Below the pieces are notes generated by a model. The model did no database searches and was not told the DNA's origin. It worked only from the letters and a program-made list of their open reading frames with translations. Positions 8,603-18,041 of a stretch of DNA of 64,000 bases are shown here, one piece after another; position 1 is the stretch's first letter; each line of letters begins with the position of its first letter. The position numbers were made by a program, and so were the translations under genes. The stretch covers positions 20,752-84,751 of the forward strand of contig UCJH01000047.1 of NCBI GenBank assembly GCA_900472785.1. The letters are read 5' to 3'. Source of the stretch: Hyphomicrobiales bacterium. Its GTDB lineage: Bacteria > Pseudomonadota > Alphaproteobacteria > Rhizobiales > Rhizobiaceae.

Positions 8603-9771
8603 TATCGTCCTCCCTCAACCCATTTTTTATCGAGCAGGTGTTTACCAAGTTCAACATTGCCCAAGACCTCAGCTATGCGTTTCCCCGCCTTGCCGTCGCC
8701 ATAGGGTGTCCTTTTTTTTGCGACCAGCGCGCGAAAGTTCTCGTCGGTCGTCGCTTTGGCAATTGCCGCTGCAATTTCCTGCGGATCGTAATCCGTGAAA
8801 ATCACATTATCCCCATGCTCCCGGCCTCTTTGGCGTATGCCGATATTGACCACCGGCAGGCCCATGGTGGGCGCTTCCAAGATTCCCGCAGAGGAATTTC
8901 CGACCATCACACGCGCGTGGCGCAGCATGTTGATGAACGCTTTTCGCTCCAGAAAAGTGAAAGCTTTCGCTTTCGGACAGCGCGCGATCAGTTCGTCGAT
9001 TTCCAGGCTGATCGCTTTGTTGCCGGGATCGGTATTGGGGGCCATCACGGCAATGTTCAGCCCGCTCGCCTCAAGCACGCGGGTGATCGACGCCATATGC
9101 GCTCTGGCTTCGGAAAAATCAGTGATCGTCGGGTGATAGAGCAGGACCGCATAGGGTTCGCTATTCCACTTAACGCCGAGTGCGGCCTCGACTTCAATTC
9201 GCGTCATGTCCGGCGTTGCGTGAATCCGATCGAGACCCGATGCGCCGGTCACGTGAATGCGCCAGGGCTCCTCGCCGAGTTCGCGCAGGCGGCTGCCGCT
9301 AAGCTCGGTTGTCGCCATGTGGAGGTGGGACATTTTGGAGACAGCGTGCCTGACAAGATTGTCGACGTTGCCGTCGTCGGCATGATCGCCACCGCCGACA
9401 TGCACGACCGGGATATGATGATAGATCGCTGCGAGCGCGCCGGTCATCACTTCTTCCCGATCACCCATCACGACGAGGAAATCAGGTGTTTCGCGGGCGA
9501 AAAGGTCGGTGAGGCCCGCAAGTTGCAGGCCCATTCCCTTGACGCGTCCCCCGAGGCCGTCTGACGCAAGAAGAGAGTCTATCCGAGCGACGATCCGATG
9601 ACCGTCCGCTTCGATCTGACGAACAGAATGGCCATGCAGGCCGGTCAGATGCGCACCGGTGACGATCACACCTTCATTGAGGCCAGGGTGCGCGCGCACA
9701 GCTGCAATGATCGGTGCAAGGATATCGTATTCGGAGCGAATCCCGGTCAGGAAATGAACTGTTCTTGTCAT
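8602..9771 (-). CDS. neuC: Hydrolysing nucleotide-sugar 2-epimerase, NeuC/LegG type
   Basis: A 389-residue epimerase of the NeuC/WecB fold. The N-terminus shows VHFLTGIRSEYDILAPII and VTGAHLTGLHG. VVMGDREEVM and HVGGGDHADDGNVD follow in mid-protein, and VGNSSAGILEAP near residue 292 marks the nucleotide-binding C-terminal domain. The enzyme inverts C2 and releases the nucleotide, giving ManNAc or 2,4-diacetamido-2,4,6-trideoxymannose. Using a NeuC-type rather than a PseG-type enzyme argues for neuraminic/legionaminic stereochemistry and against pseudaminic acid. The 185-base gap to the upstream acetyltransferase is the largest inside this part of the operon, so a secondary promoter there is possible. 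Confidence 0.9.
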   Translation of the reverse strand: MTRTVHFLTGIRSEYDILAPIIAAVRAHPGLNEGVIVTGAHLTGLHGHSVRQIEADGHRIVARIDSLLASDGLGGRVKGMGLQLAGLTDLFARETPDFLVVMGDREEVMTGALAAIYHHIPVVHVGGGDHADDGNVDNLVRHAVSKMSHLHMATTELSGSRLRELGEEPWRIHVTGASGLDRIHATPDMTRIEVEAALGVKWNSEPYAVLLYHPTITDFSEARAHMASITRVLEASGLNIAVMAPNTDPGNKAISLEIDELIARCPKAKAFTFLERKAFINMLRHARVMVGNSSAGILEAPTMGLPVVNIGIRQRGREHGDNVIFTDYDPQEIAAAIAKATTDENFRALVAKKRTPYGDGKAGKRIAEVLGNVELGKHLLDKKWVEGGR

Positions 9772-9956
9772 GTTGCTTTCGCTTAGTAGAGGTCGGAATG
9801 CAGTGTCAGAAGGCGTAACCGGTAAATATCCGTTAAATTGCCCGCCACGACGGGGGAGTTTTGACGCCGAGGCAACCGAGGGGCATGAGTGAACGCAATT
9901 CAGCCGCTTCGATAGCTTGGCGCTGCATCGTCAACGGGCAATATCGATCACCCATA

Positions 9957-10604
9957 TCACTCCATGACAGGAAATTGCGATGTTCGACGGGTTGCTTTGA
10001 GATAGGAGCTGTCTGGCAAGTGGGTGGCGACCACGGTTCCTGCCCCGACGAAGGCGCTACGCCCAACGCGGATATCCGGCACGATGACAGCGCCGGCGCC
10101 GATAAAGGCATGGTCTCCTACGTGAACATTGCCGCAGAGCACTGCCCCGGGCGCTATCATCGCTCCGGCGCCGATGCGGCAGTCATGATCCACCTGGGCT
10201 CCGGTATTGATGATGGCTGCGGAACCGATGACGCAATCCGCCTGTAAAATCGCGCCTGCCATGATGACGGCCCCGGCATCGATTTGGGCAGAAGGGGAAA
10301 CGACCGCGGCAGGATGGATCAGCGATGGAACCCGAGCGCCGGCGGCTGCCAGTCTGATAAATTCACGCCAGCGGATATCGCCCTTGCCGATGGCGGGGAA
10401 CAGGTCGTTCTGCTCGAGCCAGGAGGAATCTGCCAGCAGATCGACACCGTCGCCCAGTATGGGAGCACCGAGATTTTCTTCACCGCGTTCATCCGCAGGC
10501 GCCAGGAAGCCCGTAACATGCCAGCCAATCGCGCGCGCGAGTTCGGCAACGACCTTGGCATGACCGCCAGCTCCCAGGATTATCAATCGGCCCGGATTTG
10601 TCAT
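9957..10604 (-). CDS. PglD/NeuD/LegH-like sugar acyltransferase
   Basis: A 215-residue protein with an N-terminal Rossmann-like part (RLIILGAGGHAKVVAELA) and a C-terminal left-handed beta-helix made of hexapeptide repeats from about residue 95 to 195. The catalytic histidine of PglD-type enzymes is visible as His140 in NTGAQVDHDCRIG. PglD and LegH acetylate the 4-amino group made by the LegC-type aminotransferase, whereas NeuD-like proteins O-acetylate sialic acid. Because a LegB/LegC pair is present, the LegH role is the more likely one. It overlaps the end of neuB by four bases. Confidence 0.87.
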   Translation of the reverse strand: MTNPGRLIILGAGGHAKVVAELARAIGWHVTGFLAPADERGEENLGAPILGDGVDLLADSSWLEQNDLFPAIGKGDIRWREFIRLAAAGARVPSLIHPAAVVSPSAQIDAGAVIMAGAILQADCVIGSAAIINTGAQVDHDCRIGAGAMIAPGAVLCGNVHVGDHAFIGAGAVIVPDIRVGRSAFVGAGTVVATHLPDSSYLKATRRTSQFPVME

Positions 10605-11650
10605 GTCAGATCCTCAAGTGTGATGAGCGTGTTGGCGGCAACAGGTTGGCCTAAAGTCCGGCCGGCAAGCAAGCCCTCCATGCGGGGTGGCAAGCCCGTG
10701 CCCGGCCGCAGCAAAATGAGGTCATCGGCGATAAGCTTGTGTCCGGCCGGCAAGTTCCGGCGGACAGCAACGCTCCTCCGTCCGAGTTGCCGGGCGGAAG
10801 TTTCGCAGGGCTGGGGGGCTTTTACCGTGCCGCCCAGTGCTTTTTCGACGCCACGAATGCCGGCAACCATCGCCTCGAATTCATGGGGTTCAAGTGAAGC
10901 CTTGTGGTCGGGACCTGGCAGATTGCGGTCGAGCGTAAGATGTTTTTCAATAATACAGGCGCCGAGCGCAACAGCAGCGATCGAAACGGCGATACCGTCG
11001 GAATGATCGGAATAGCCGACAGGCAACCCCGTTATTTCAGAAAGCGTCGGAATAACACGAAGATGAAGCTCTTCAAATGGCGCTGGGTAGCTGCTTGTGC
11101 AGTGCAGAAGAGCGATATCCTCACTGCCGGCCTTGCGAAGCGTCTCCACGCCAAAGGCGACTTCTTCAACGTCGCACATGCCGGTTGACAGAATGACAGG
11201 ACGCCGCTTCGATCCCATATGCGAAAGATAGGACTGCGAAACGCAATCGGGGGACGGAACCTTGAAAGCTGGTACGCCAAGCCGGTCGAGCATGTCGATG
11301 CTTTCTAGGTCGAAAGGCGATGAAAGAAAAATGATACCCTCGGCACGGCACTGTTCCAGAATGCGAACATGCGCTGTTTCATCGAGTTCCAAGGCTTTCA
11401 ACATGGCATGTTGATCGGTCTGGTTGGTATTCGCTTTCTGGTAGGCGGCCGTTGGCGTGGCGCGAACCACCAGCTGATCGGCCTGAAACGTCTGGAATTT
11501 CACCGCATCAGCGCCGGCAGTCCGGGCGGCACTGACCATCTTCGCAGCCAACTCCGGATCACCATTATGATTGACGCCTATTTCCGCGATGATGAAACAC
11601 GGGTTTTTTCCACCGATAACTTTATCGGCGATTGAGAATATTTTGGTCAT
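10601..11650 (-). CDS. neuB: Nonulosonic acid synthase (NeuB/LegI type)
   Basis: A 349-residue synthase that condenses phosphoenolpyruvate with an N-acylated mannose-type sugar. The TIM-barrel NeuB domain covers about residues 15-260 (IAEIGVNHNGD, DAVKFQTFQADQLV, VGYSDHSDGI). An antifreeze/SAF domain follows from about residue 290 (RRSVAVRRNLPAGH). The signature EKHLTLDRNLPGPDHKASLE is of the NeuB/LegI type; pseudaminic acid synthases differ at the DHKASLEP block. The gene starts within the stop codon of the upstream 877-residue gene (ATGA). Confidence 0.94.
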   Translation of the reverse strand: MTKIFSIADKVIGGKNPCFIIAEIGVNHNGDPELAAKMVSAARTAGADAVKFQTFQADQLVVRATPTAAYQKANTNQTDQHAMLKALELDETAHVRILEQCRAEGIIFLSSPFDLESIDMLDRLGVPAFKVPSPDCVSQSYLSHMGSKRRPVILSTGMCDVEEVAFGVETLRKAGSEDIALLHCTSSYPAPFEELHLRVIPTLSEITGLPVGYSDHSDGIAVSIAAVALGACIIEKHLTLDRNLPGPDHKASLEPHEFEAMVAGIRGVEKALGGTVKAPQPCETSARQLGRRSVAVRRNLPAGHKLIADDLILLRPGTGLPPRMEGLLAGRTLGQPVAANTLITLEDLT

Positions 11651-14280
11651 GCTAGATACTCGCGGAATGGTGCCGTTACAAAAAGTGACGACGCAAGTTC
11701 ATCACTCCGACGGATCGTTTCTGGGCCTTTGGCGATGACGTCATCAACGATGGCGGTCAGGCGGTCGAATGTGGAGTTGTCGATGAGCTCCGGATTGTTT
11801 CGTACGAACTCATCGACCCAGGTCGGGGATTCCGGGCCTGCCGTCAAGGCTTCCGAAACCACCTTTGTGATCTGGTCGCTGTTCGTGCAGAACGGAACTC
11901 CCAGTATGTCGTGCCATGGCATTGGGTAATCGACGCCATCTGTACTGACAATGGCGACGTTTCGCTCCAATATCGCGGCTTCCAAGGCCGTCACGCTATA
12001 GCAATTCAAGACAACATCGCTTGCGATCAGCAGGTCTTTAATGTCGATGTCCGCCACGTAGCAAATGTGGCCGGCATTTTCCTCGGCGATGATCTGGCGG
12101 TAGCGATCAACGTGACCGGGACCCTCTTCAGGATGTGCTTTGAGAATGATACGCGCCGGCATATCTATCGCCTTGACGCCGCGAATAATCATTCTCCAGA
12201 CGGGAAGGATGTGGTCGGCGGGCATCGGTTGAGTTGGGAAGGAAATAATCGGAGGGTCGCCTGCATGTAGCCCGATTCGCTTACGGGCCTCCTTGCGCGA
12301 ATTAAGTGGGCTATACCCAACCGGCCGCATGATCCGCGGCGAGCCGAATGTGTAGCAGCGAGCGCGGGGAATACCGAAATAACGGTCATACTCTGTCGCA
12401 AAGTAATCGGAATAGACGGCTGCGTAATCAGTAGGCACCGTGCCGTAGCGGCAATAGGCGGCATTAATGCAGTGCGGTTCGATTGCAATGGATGGAATAC
12501 CGATGGCACGAGCGATCGTTGCAAATTGCGTCGTGCGAGGCGAGCGAATGGGGGAAACCACGATCGCAGAATAATCGTTCTCTTTCAGGTGCGCGGTAAT
12601 GGTGCAAGCATTGCCGAGAACGTGCAGGACCGCCTCGGGAAGACCCTCGGTCAGCATGGAATCAAGGACTGACCTGAGGCATAGATCAGTCTTGTGCGTC
12701 TCCAACAATTTTCTAGCCGTATCGGCCACCGCCAATAGAAAGAAGTTGGAAAATTCTTTTGCGACTGCTTTTCCCGGTTCCTTTGCTGCCACGCTGAGCA
12801 AGATTGCGTTGCCGCCTTTTGACATGCCGTGCAGAGGGGCATCCTTCTGGACCTGTCTGACGGTCTTCTGCAGATTGGCCGGGTTGCCCTGAGGCGCCAG
12901 GATGTCAACATCGAATCGATCGCTTAAATGAGTCGCCATCTGCGCAGATGTTCCGATATATGCGCGCGATTCGTGTGCGACAAAGGCGATGCTTTTCCGA
13001 TCAGTTGACCGGTCGACGGCTTTTCGTTTTTTGGGGACGGCGGAGGAGGTTAAATAGGCCTCGACCGCTTTCGTTGATGGACCCGCTCTCCCTGCAAACA
13101 CCTCCTCCAACGCGGCAATTTTTCCGAGGATCGGATCCTGGCTTCCAACAATTGCACGGCGTTGCATATCGGCGATGCGAGAGGCGAATTTGGTCGCGGT
13201 CTTGACCGATTCCGTCCGGCAGCATCCCTTGATGCGCGGGTTTTGCCAGAGTTCCGGGCCGGAGAAAAAGAAACGGAACAGCTCGAAACTTTCGCCGAAA
13301 GACACGATGACGCTGTCGAAGGACGGATCAAGCACGGCCCGATGAATTGCTTCGATGCGCAGCGCCTTGAAGAACAGTTTGTCACTGACCTCGAGTACCA
13401 GGTCTCTGTCCAGGTCGGATATGCCGGGAACGAATTTCTCGATCCATGGTGCGCCTTCGATGAAACTCTTCATCAAGGTCTCGGCAACCTTCAGGGTTTT
13501 CTGGTGAACATCGAAATACTGTTGCTGGAAGCGGTCGATTCTCGAGCGCCCGTGCTCGATCTCTATTTCCACGCCAGGCAGAACCGCCCGAATGGCCTCA
13601 AGATCGATCTTGCCGTAAAGATCCCCGTACTGGAGGAGCGTAACTTTTTCTGCGCCAAGCGTAAGGGTTCTGATCGCGGCTGGCGAAAGTTTCCCATCCA
13701 TCACGATCAGACGGCTCTTGCATGCTTGTGGTTTCATGTAATCCGCTGAGTGGGACTCCGCGTGCGAAGTCGTCTCATAAAGAGGTCTCGGGGTAAGCGA
13801 CCGAATGATCGCAGTCCAGTCAACCAGAGATGCTGCCTCTTTATTCTCACCATACTCAGTTAGAACCTTAAGAGCCATCTCGATATCGCCCCGCTCAAGA
13901 AGAGCGGAAACCAGCGCAATGGACGTGTTTTTGTTTTTTTTTGCCCTGGCAGAGATCGCCGGCATCGACTTGGACAGCGTATCGATGTCGGGGCGGCGCA
14001 CACCAGTGGCTATCAACGTTATACCATAGTCAAGAGCTCTCGGCTTGGCGGAGAGATAGTTGACTACGAAGCTATTTGCAGCCTCTTGGCCAAATCGAGA
14101 TATAATCTGTTCATGCAGCCACAGGATACGCGCACGCGTATGTCTTACGAGAGGAGAATGGATAAAGTATTTCTGTGCAGCATTTGGTCCAAAAAATCGC
14201 AACAATAGATAAAGTGTCAGGTGAGAAAAATTTCTCTCTATTTTCCCCATATAATTGATAAATTCTTTCAAAGAGCTCAT
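11647..14280 (-). CDS. Large putative capsule glycosyltransferase, function unknown
   Basis: An 877-residue protein with no obvious signal peptide or membrane segment. I recognise no named family over its full length. The C-terminal third looks like a GT-B glycosyltransferase or CDP-glycerol/KpsS-like transferase. It shows IPSIAIEPHCIN, FGSPRIMRP, a K-x-H-P-E motif at 714-718 (KAHPEE), and SDVVLNCYSVTALEAAIL at about 754-771. The N-terminal 450 residues are mostly helical and contain a lysine-rich segment near 400-430 (KKRKAVDRSTDRKS) that looks like a linker. A purine-rich AAGAGAAG before the ATG supports the start. The four-base overlap with neuB and the adjacent Kdo-transferase-like gene argue for a role in capsule chain assembly. 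Confidence 0.75.
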   Translation of the reverse strand: MSSLKEFINYMGKIERNFSHLTLYLLLRFFGPNAAQKYFIHSPLVRHTRARILWLHEQIISRFGQEAANSFVVNYLSAKPRALDYGITLIATGVRRPDIDTLSKSMPAISARAKKNKNTSIALVSALLERGDIEMALKVLTEYGENKEAASLVDWTAIIRSLTPRPLYETTSHAESHSADYMKPQACKSRLIVMDGKLSPAAIRTLTLGAEKVTLLQYGDLYGKIDLEAIRAVLPGVEIEIEHGRSRIDRFQQQYFDVHQKTLKVAETLMKSFIEGAPWIEKFVPGISDLDRDLVLEVSDKLFFKALRIEAIHRAVLDPSFDSVIVSFGESFELFRFFFSGPELWQNPRIKGCCRTESVKTATKFASRIADMQRRAIVGSQDPILGKIAALEEVFAGRAGPSTKAVEAYLTSSAVPKKRKAVDRSTDRKSIAFVAHESRAYIGTSAQMATHLSDRFDVDILAPQGNPANLQKTVRQVQKDAPLHGMSKGGNAILLSVAAKEPGKAVAKEFSNFFLLAVADTARKLLETHKTDLCLRSVLDSMLTEGLPEAVLHVLGNACTITAHLKENDYSAIVVSPIRSPRTTQFATIARAIGIPSIAIEPHCINAAYCRYGTVPTDYAAVYSDYFATEYDRYFGIPRARCYTFGSPRIMRPVGYSPLNSRKEARKRIGLHAGDPPIISFPTQPMPADHILPVWRMIIRGVKAIDMPARIILKAHPEEGPGHVDRYRQIIAEENAGHICYVADIDIKDLLIASDVVLNCYSVTALEAAILERNVAIVSTDGVDYPMPWHDILGVPFCTNSDQITKVVSEALTAGPESPTWVDEFVRNNPELIDNSTFDRLTAIVDDVIAKGPETIRRSDELASSLFVTAPFREYLA

Positions 14281-14393
14281 TCTTCTCTTGGTACCTTTTA
14301 CTAGGTGGCGTTTGTAGAAGCCTGGTCAGTTTGCTGGAAAATCTAATCGCTCTGCGTCATGATAATGCAGCGCATTGAAATGTAGTTCTCTAA

Positions 14394-15485
14394 TCAACCA
14401 ATCGCTATCTGTGCTATTTCTCTGCGTGCACGTTCCAGGTCAGCAATTTGACCGATATCGCACCAATATTCCCGCAGCGGAAAAACGGCTGCTGCGCTTG
14501 GGTCTTTCTGCATCAAGTTATCGAAGAGGGACGGCATGTCGAAATAACCGCTTTCAGGCAACAAATTCAAAATCGACGTATCGAGTACATAAATACCGCT
14601 GTTCACGTAGTGCCGATGCATCGGTTTTTCTTCCATGCCGATAAATCGTCCGTCTGACTGTGCGACAACACCATACGGAACCTGAACGGTATATTCCCGC
14701 AGGCACATGGTTGCCTCCGCACCGGTCTCAAGGTGATAGTCTGCTATTGCCGCGAAATTTGCTGCTGTCAGAAGATCGCCATTCATAACGATGAAGGGGC
14801 CTCGCATTTCCTTTGGGAGAAGGCGAAGGCTACCAGCTGTTCCCAGGCGTTCCGTTTCCTCGATATATGTGATTTGTGCGCCAAGCGCCTCGCCGTCGGC
14901 GAAATGGTCTTTGATGACGTGAGCCATATAGTTAACGGAGATATAAAACTTCTTGAATCCCTGGCTTATAAAACGCCGGATGATGTGCTCGAGAATTGGT
15001 CGCCCACCAACGTCAATCATCGGTTTGGGGAGTGTGTCGGTAAAGGGACGCAAGCGCGTTCCCAGGCCACCCGCCATGAGCACGACGGGGATGCCGTGAT
15101 GGAATGGATTGGCGACAAGATCTTCCGTGCGATATAGTCCGATGACGCATCCGTGGTCATCCACGACGGGCAGTCGGGTAATTCTGTCCTGGTTGAGCAG
15201 CGTTCTTGTTATTTCCTCAAAGGTCGCTGATGCTTTGCATACCTTCGGTTTCGGATTCAGGATTTGTGACGCGGGGCCTGTCAGGTCGACGCCCCGCATA
15301 ATGGCGCGTCGAATGTCGCCATCGGTGATCACGCCGAGCAGTCTTCGCTTGTCATCGACGGCGATTGTGATTTGCTGCGCCCCAGCATCAATGATGCGGA
15401 TCGCATCAATGATGCTTGCATTCTCCGTGACAAAGAGTGGTTCCACAGGATGCAGAACCGGCCTTAGAGAAGTGTCATCGCGCAT
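14394..15485 (-). CDS. CBS-domain sugar-1-phosphate nucleotidyltransferase, PtmE-like
   Basis: A 363-residue fusion of two CBS domains (about residues 10-125) with an NTP-transferase domain from about residue 132. That domain carries the pyrophosphorylase signature VVLMAGGLGTRLRPFTDTLP and further blocks IVMNGDLLT and VNSGIYVLD. PtmE of Campylobacter has this architecture and makes the GDP-linked glucosamine precursor of legionaminic acid. The CBS pair suggests regulation by an adenine nucleotide. I chose the ATG at 15485 because AGAGGA sits five bases upstream; an open frame continues to 15650 without a comparable site. Confidence 0.85.
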   Translation of the reverse strand: MRDDTSLRPVLHPVEPLFVTENASIIDAIRIIDAGAQQITIAVDDKRRLLGVITDGDIRRAIMRGVDLTGPASQILNPKPKVCKASATFEEITRTLLNQDRITRLPVVDDHGCVIGLYRTEDLVANPFHHGIPVVLMAGGLGTRLRPFTDTLPKPMIDVGGRPILEHIIRRFISQGFKKFYISVNYMAHVIKDHFADGEALGAQITYIEETERLGTAGSLRLLPKEMRGPFIVMNGDLLTAANFAAIADYHLETGAEATMCLREYTVQVPYGVVAQSDGRFIGMEEKPMHRHYVNSGIYVLDTSILNLLPESGYFDMPSLFDNLMQKDPSAAAVFPLREYWCDIGQIADLERARREIAQIAIG

Positions 15486-15808
15486 TAGGATCCTCTGGGA
15501 AATCACATGATTCGGCGCAAAAACAAAATTGCGTTTCTCAAACCGAATCTCCGGCCCAATGGGCTTGTTGGTTTCTAGCTGCGGTCTCCGCCACGGCTCC
15601 ATCACTCGGCTTTTAGGGCGGCGGATGTTAGCTAGGTCTTCCGCAGGCAAGTCATATGATGTGATCTCTCAAGATGCAAGCCGAACAGGAAAAAGAAGCT
15701 CATGTTCACGGCCTGACAAGATAAGGTTCAGGGAAGGGAAAGCGGCAAGTTTCCCAGTTGATAGGACAACCGGTGGTGCTTCCTGTCGCTTATGCAGCGC
15801 GACCTCGT

Positions 15809-16867
15809 CTAAGAGATGTGGTCGCCCTTCAACCGCTTTGCCGGCGGGGGCTGTAGGGCAGCGGCTTCCCGAAGTTCTTGCAAACGCTGTATTATGGCCT
15901 CGAAGTTGGAGGGCGCTCCGGAAATAGGGTCAAAGTACCGAGGGTAAAGTAGGTAGCTGGCAGCAAAAATTTCGGGAACGCTCAACGTTCTCCTGCGTCT
16001 CTCGTTTTTCTGACGATCATCGGTCACGCCCCATCCGGCGTAGAAGGGCAAACCGCAACAGGTGACTTTGATGCCGCGCATCAACGCCTCAAATCCCATC
16101 AGCGAGGTGATGGTATAGACGTGATCGATCGTCTCAAATACATCGGCGGGAGAAATATCTTCCTTTAAGATGTCGCAGATGGCAGCCACATCCTGTGGAT
16201 CTGACACGCCGGGCCGGGTGCCATACAAAACCTCCGGATGTGGTTTGTAGATGATTTGAGCATCCGGATTCTCATGCGCTGCCAGTCGGACGAGGTCGTT
16301 GTTTGTCATGGCGCGATCGCAGCCTAAAAGGATAGAGGCATCGGTTTCGACCTGTCCCACCACGAGAATACGCTTCTTGGACTTCATACCAAAGAGTGGA
16401 GTGTCGCGCCTCTTTCCAAGGTTGTATTTGCTGAGGCGGTTCGACAGGAAAAGCTGGATTCCCAGCTCTGCTCTCGTCATGAGCCCCTTGTCGCCAACAA
16501 AATCGTAGGTACTTAGAAGCGTTTCGAGATCCGACGGTCGCGAGGCGTCGAAATACAAAGTCTGAGAGTCTATCGTCAGGGAGGCAGGCATGCTTCCGTG
16601 TGCACCAAGTGTGACGGAACGGACAAAGCCGTCTTCAACGTGACGGAACGGAATGCCAAAGGCCTTGCAGAAGATTTGCAGAAATTTGGGATATTTAAAA
16701 CCCCAGACATAAACTTCCGACTTCCGCGCCGTCAGTATTCGCAACAGCCACCCTTCGCGGAGGATATCCTTCGTCTTTCTGCTGACTATCAAGCAACGCC
16801 GATCTGGAAACCAGACTTGCAAATGGTCTTTCCAAGGGGCAAAGCCGAAGAAAAATGCGTTGATCAT
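15809..16867 (-). CDS. KpsC/RkpZ-like capsule Kdo transferase, single-domain
   Basis: A 352-residue protein like one half of KpsC, the transferase that builds the poly-Kdo linker of exported capsules. It has VEDGFVRS (from residue 77), VGQVETD (170-176), YKPHPE (207-212), ITSLMGFEAL (253-262) and GLPFYAGWG (272-280). The last is the hallmark of KpsC and of rhizobial LpsZ/RkpZ. Full-length KpsC has two such domains, so this is the single-domain form seen in rhizobial K-antigen loci. It probably acts in the cytoplasm at the inner membrane. No strong ribosome-binding site was seen before the ATG. Confidence 0.85.
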   Translation of the reverse strand: MINAFFFGFAPWKDHLQVWFPDRRCLIVSRKTKDILREGWLLRILTARKSEVYVWGFKYPKFLQIFCKAFGIPFRHVEDGFVRSVTLGAHGSMPASLTIDSQTLYFDASRPSDLETLLSTYDFVGDKGLMTRAELGIQLFLSNRLSKYNLGKRRDTPLFGMKSKKRILVVGQVETDASILLGCDRAMTNNDLVRLAAHENPDAQIIYKPHPEVLYGTRPGVSDPQDVAAICDILKEDISPADVFETIDHVYTITSLMGFEALMRGIKVTCCGLPFYAGWGVTDDRQKNERRRRTLSVPEIFAASYLLYPRYFDPISGAPSNFEAIIQRLQELREAAALQPPPAKRLKGDHIS

Positions 16868-17015
16868 GAGAAAAGCCTAAATCCGCCGAGAAATAGATGT
16901 CAATCGGCCCGTATCGCGGATTGCAGTCGCTTCCATTTATCGCATCCTTGCCGGCGGCATAGTCCAGATCGTCGCCTTGGCATATCTCTGCCGAAAAAAT
17001 TACCCGTTGCGCCGC

Positions 17016-18041
17016 TTAATTCTGCGAGGCAGGTGGGAAGCCGACCGCCTTCAGATATGTATCCGCCATGAGACGATGGCCTGCGGCCGAGAGATGCATG
17101 CCGTCCGTCGATAAATGCGCCGCAGTGCCGCGCTCCCAGCAGAGCAGGTGCATGTCTATCAGGTGACATCTCAGAGATTTCGCCACGTCGTAAATGGCCA
17201 TATTGTAACGAGCGAAATTCCAAGCCATTTGCGTCGTCTTGGATGCGTATTTCAACGCTGGCTGGATAATGGTTGCCAGACCTACAGATCGTGCTCCTTT
17301 GGACCGGGCTAACGTAACTATTTCTTCCAGTCTCTCTTTGAACACAGGCAAGGGTGTAAACGTATGGTCGAAATCGCTTTCGATAAGCGCATTCCTGTGT
17401 ACTTGCGAAAACCCGACGATCTTCTGCCGCAACTCCGGCGACAGAGTACCAAGCGCGATTCGCTGATTGTTCATGAACATCCGCACCACGCAGTCATTCA
17501 GGCCGATATGGATTAGGACATCGGCGTTTTGACAATCAGCGCGCTCGCGAACGACATTAAGGACGAATTCGGTCGTCGCGAACCGTTGGCATAAAGCTTG
17601 TACCCGGGCAGGCCCCTTTTTCTGCAAGCCGGCTAACACGAGGCCGGAATGCGTAAGCTCGAAAGTCGTAGCATCATGAGTCGAATCTGCTGTCCCTCTG
17701 GGAAGACCGAGTGAATCGCTGATGATGACGGCCGTTCGGTTCGGACTTTCCGACGATAATTCGCGCGCGCGTTGTTCAAATGAAAGCGACTCTTTCCCAT
17801 AGATCGAGTTTTCCCTGTCGATAGCAGCTTTGATCTTACTGGTATCGGACGCCAGCAGGAGGGATCGCGCCACTTTAAACTGTAGGATACCGGCTTCGAT
17901 ATCACCCCTCTTGGCAAGGTTGTGGGCTAGATCAATATGTGCCTCAATCTCCGCTATCCGCTCCTCGGAACCCTCGGGCTTCTTTACGATACTCATACCG
18001 CTACTCATCAGTTTTTTTATGATATTCATGCCGCCACTCAT
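17016..18041 (-). CDS. SGNH/GDSL hydrolase with a helical N-terminal extension
   Basis: A 341-residue protein. Residues 20-100 are helical; the hydrolase domain starts at VIISDSLG, with Ser110 as the likely nucleophile. It continues through IHIGLNDCVV (block III) to DGMHLSAAGH, which supplies Asp313 and His316. The ATG at 18041 overlaps the stop of the upstream GNAT gene (TGATG), so I reject the TTG one codon earlier. No signal peptide is visible, so it likely acts in the cytoplasm. SGNH proteins in polysaccharide loci add or remove acyl groups on sugars; an O-acyl modification role is inference. Confidence 0.8.
   Translation of the reverse strand: MSGGMNIIKKLMSSGMSIVKKPEGSEERIAEIEAHIDLAHNLAKRGDIEAGILQFKVARSLLLASDTSKIKAAIDRENSIYGKESLSFEQRARELSSESPNRTAVIISDSLGLPRGTADSTHDATTFELTHSGLVLAGLQKKGPARVQALCQRFATTEFVLNVVRERADCQNADVLIHIGLNDCVVRMFMNNQRIALGTLSPELRQKIVGFSQVHRNALIESDFDHTFTPLPVFKERLEEIVTLARSKGARSVGLATIIQPALKYASKTTQMAWNFARYNMAIYDVAKSLRCHLIDMHLLCWERGTAAHLSTDGMHLSAAGHRLMADTYLKAVGFPPASQN

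Noticed and set aside
9772..9956. A regulatory RNA in the 185-base gap between the acetyltransferase and neuC genes
   Set aside because: No stable hairpin, T-run or conserved leader motif was found; a simple gap or secondary promoter is enough.
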